Shown: positions 63,779 to 64,000 of the stretch, piece by piece | Layout of the letters: the number at the start of each line of letters is the position of its first letter | How positions within the stretch are numbered: position 1 is the stretch's first letter | From: Beaufortia kweichowensis | Taxonomy: Eukaryota > Chordata > Actinopteri > Cypriniformes > Gastromyzontidae | Direction: 5' to 3' | Length of the DNA: 64,000 bases | NCBI GenBank assembly: GCA_019155185.1 | Contig: CM032818.1 | Span: 1,967,433-2,031,432 of the forward strand | Position numbers and translations under genes: made by a program | The notes under the pieces: model-generated | What the model saw: the letters and a program-made list of their open reading frames with translations, nothing else | Told to the model about the DNA's origin: nothing | The model's database searches: none

Positions 63779-64000
63779 CTCAGCTGACAAAATATGTTTA
63801 AAGAACGTTTTGCTAACATTCACATTAGGTTATAAAACCCTAACAATACACAAATATTGTTTTTATACCAACAATTTTAGAACATTTAGCAATGACAGTG
63901 TAAATTAAATGTTCTTTTAACATTACTGTTTGAACAGAACGTTTTTGTAACGTTTACAGAACGTTGGCCAAAGTTATAAGAACATAAGAATGATTTTTTT

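Overview
The window is teleost nuclear DNA, AT-rich and intron-dense, most likely from a cypriniform fish. It holds seven vertebrate protein-coding genes with GT-AG introns. The introns carry short palindromic and tRNA-derived repeats of kinds I know from carp, zebrafish and loach genomes (the 'mobilised repeat' entries). The species call is an inference from gene similarity and repeat style. I had no database to search.

Layout. Minus strand, read right to left: cnot9 (49765-47364, CCR4-NOT subunit 9), plcd4 (43820-36448, phospholipase C delta 4), slx9/FAM207A (35093-25005, ribosome-biogenesis factor) and adarb1 (17266-4773, the ADAR2 adenosine-to-inosine RNA editase, with upstream non-coding exons probably reaching about 22.2 kb). 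Plus strand: ftcd (50868-54811, formimidoyltransferase-cyclodeaminase), a myostatin gene (56783-59192, probably the mstna paralogue) and the first coding exons of stat1 (61577 to the right edge, incomplete). cnot9 and ftcd are divergently arranged. plcd4, slx9 and adarb1 follow head to tail. The first 4.6 kb have no gene that I can support.

I rebuilt the genes exon by exon from splice sites and codon phase. adarb1 (727 aa), slx9 (245 aa), cnot9, ftcd (540 aa) and the myostatin gene (364 aa) all read through cleanly. plcd4 reads through in every exon except the one at 41367-41513. That exon encodes the catalytic X-domain core, is 147 bp instead of the required 1 mod 3, and changes frame twice inside conserved sequence.

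The most interesting points are: (1) the plcd4 catalytic-exon lesion; (2) a myostatin whose mature domain lacks four residues right after a knot cysteine, and whose propeptide is shortened around the usual tolloid-cleavage segment; (3) a nearly perfect 66-bp inverted repeat inside an adarb1 intron, which would fold into the kind of dsRNA that the adarb1 protein edits; (4) a candidate 27-nt adarb1 microexon whose donor runs straight into a (CT)n tract of about 100 nt; and (5) gene order that mixes loci that are separate in mammals (ADARB1/SLX9/FTCD on human 21q22 with PLCD4/CNOT9/MSTN/STAT1 on human 2q). I did not find a wholly new biological system. The window looks like ordinary vertebrate gene territory with these local oddities.
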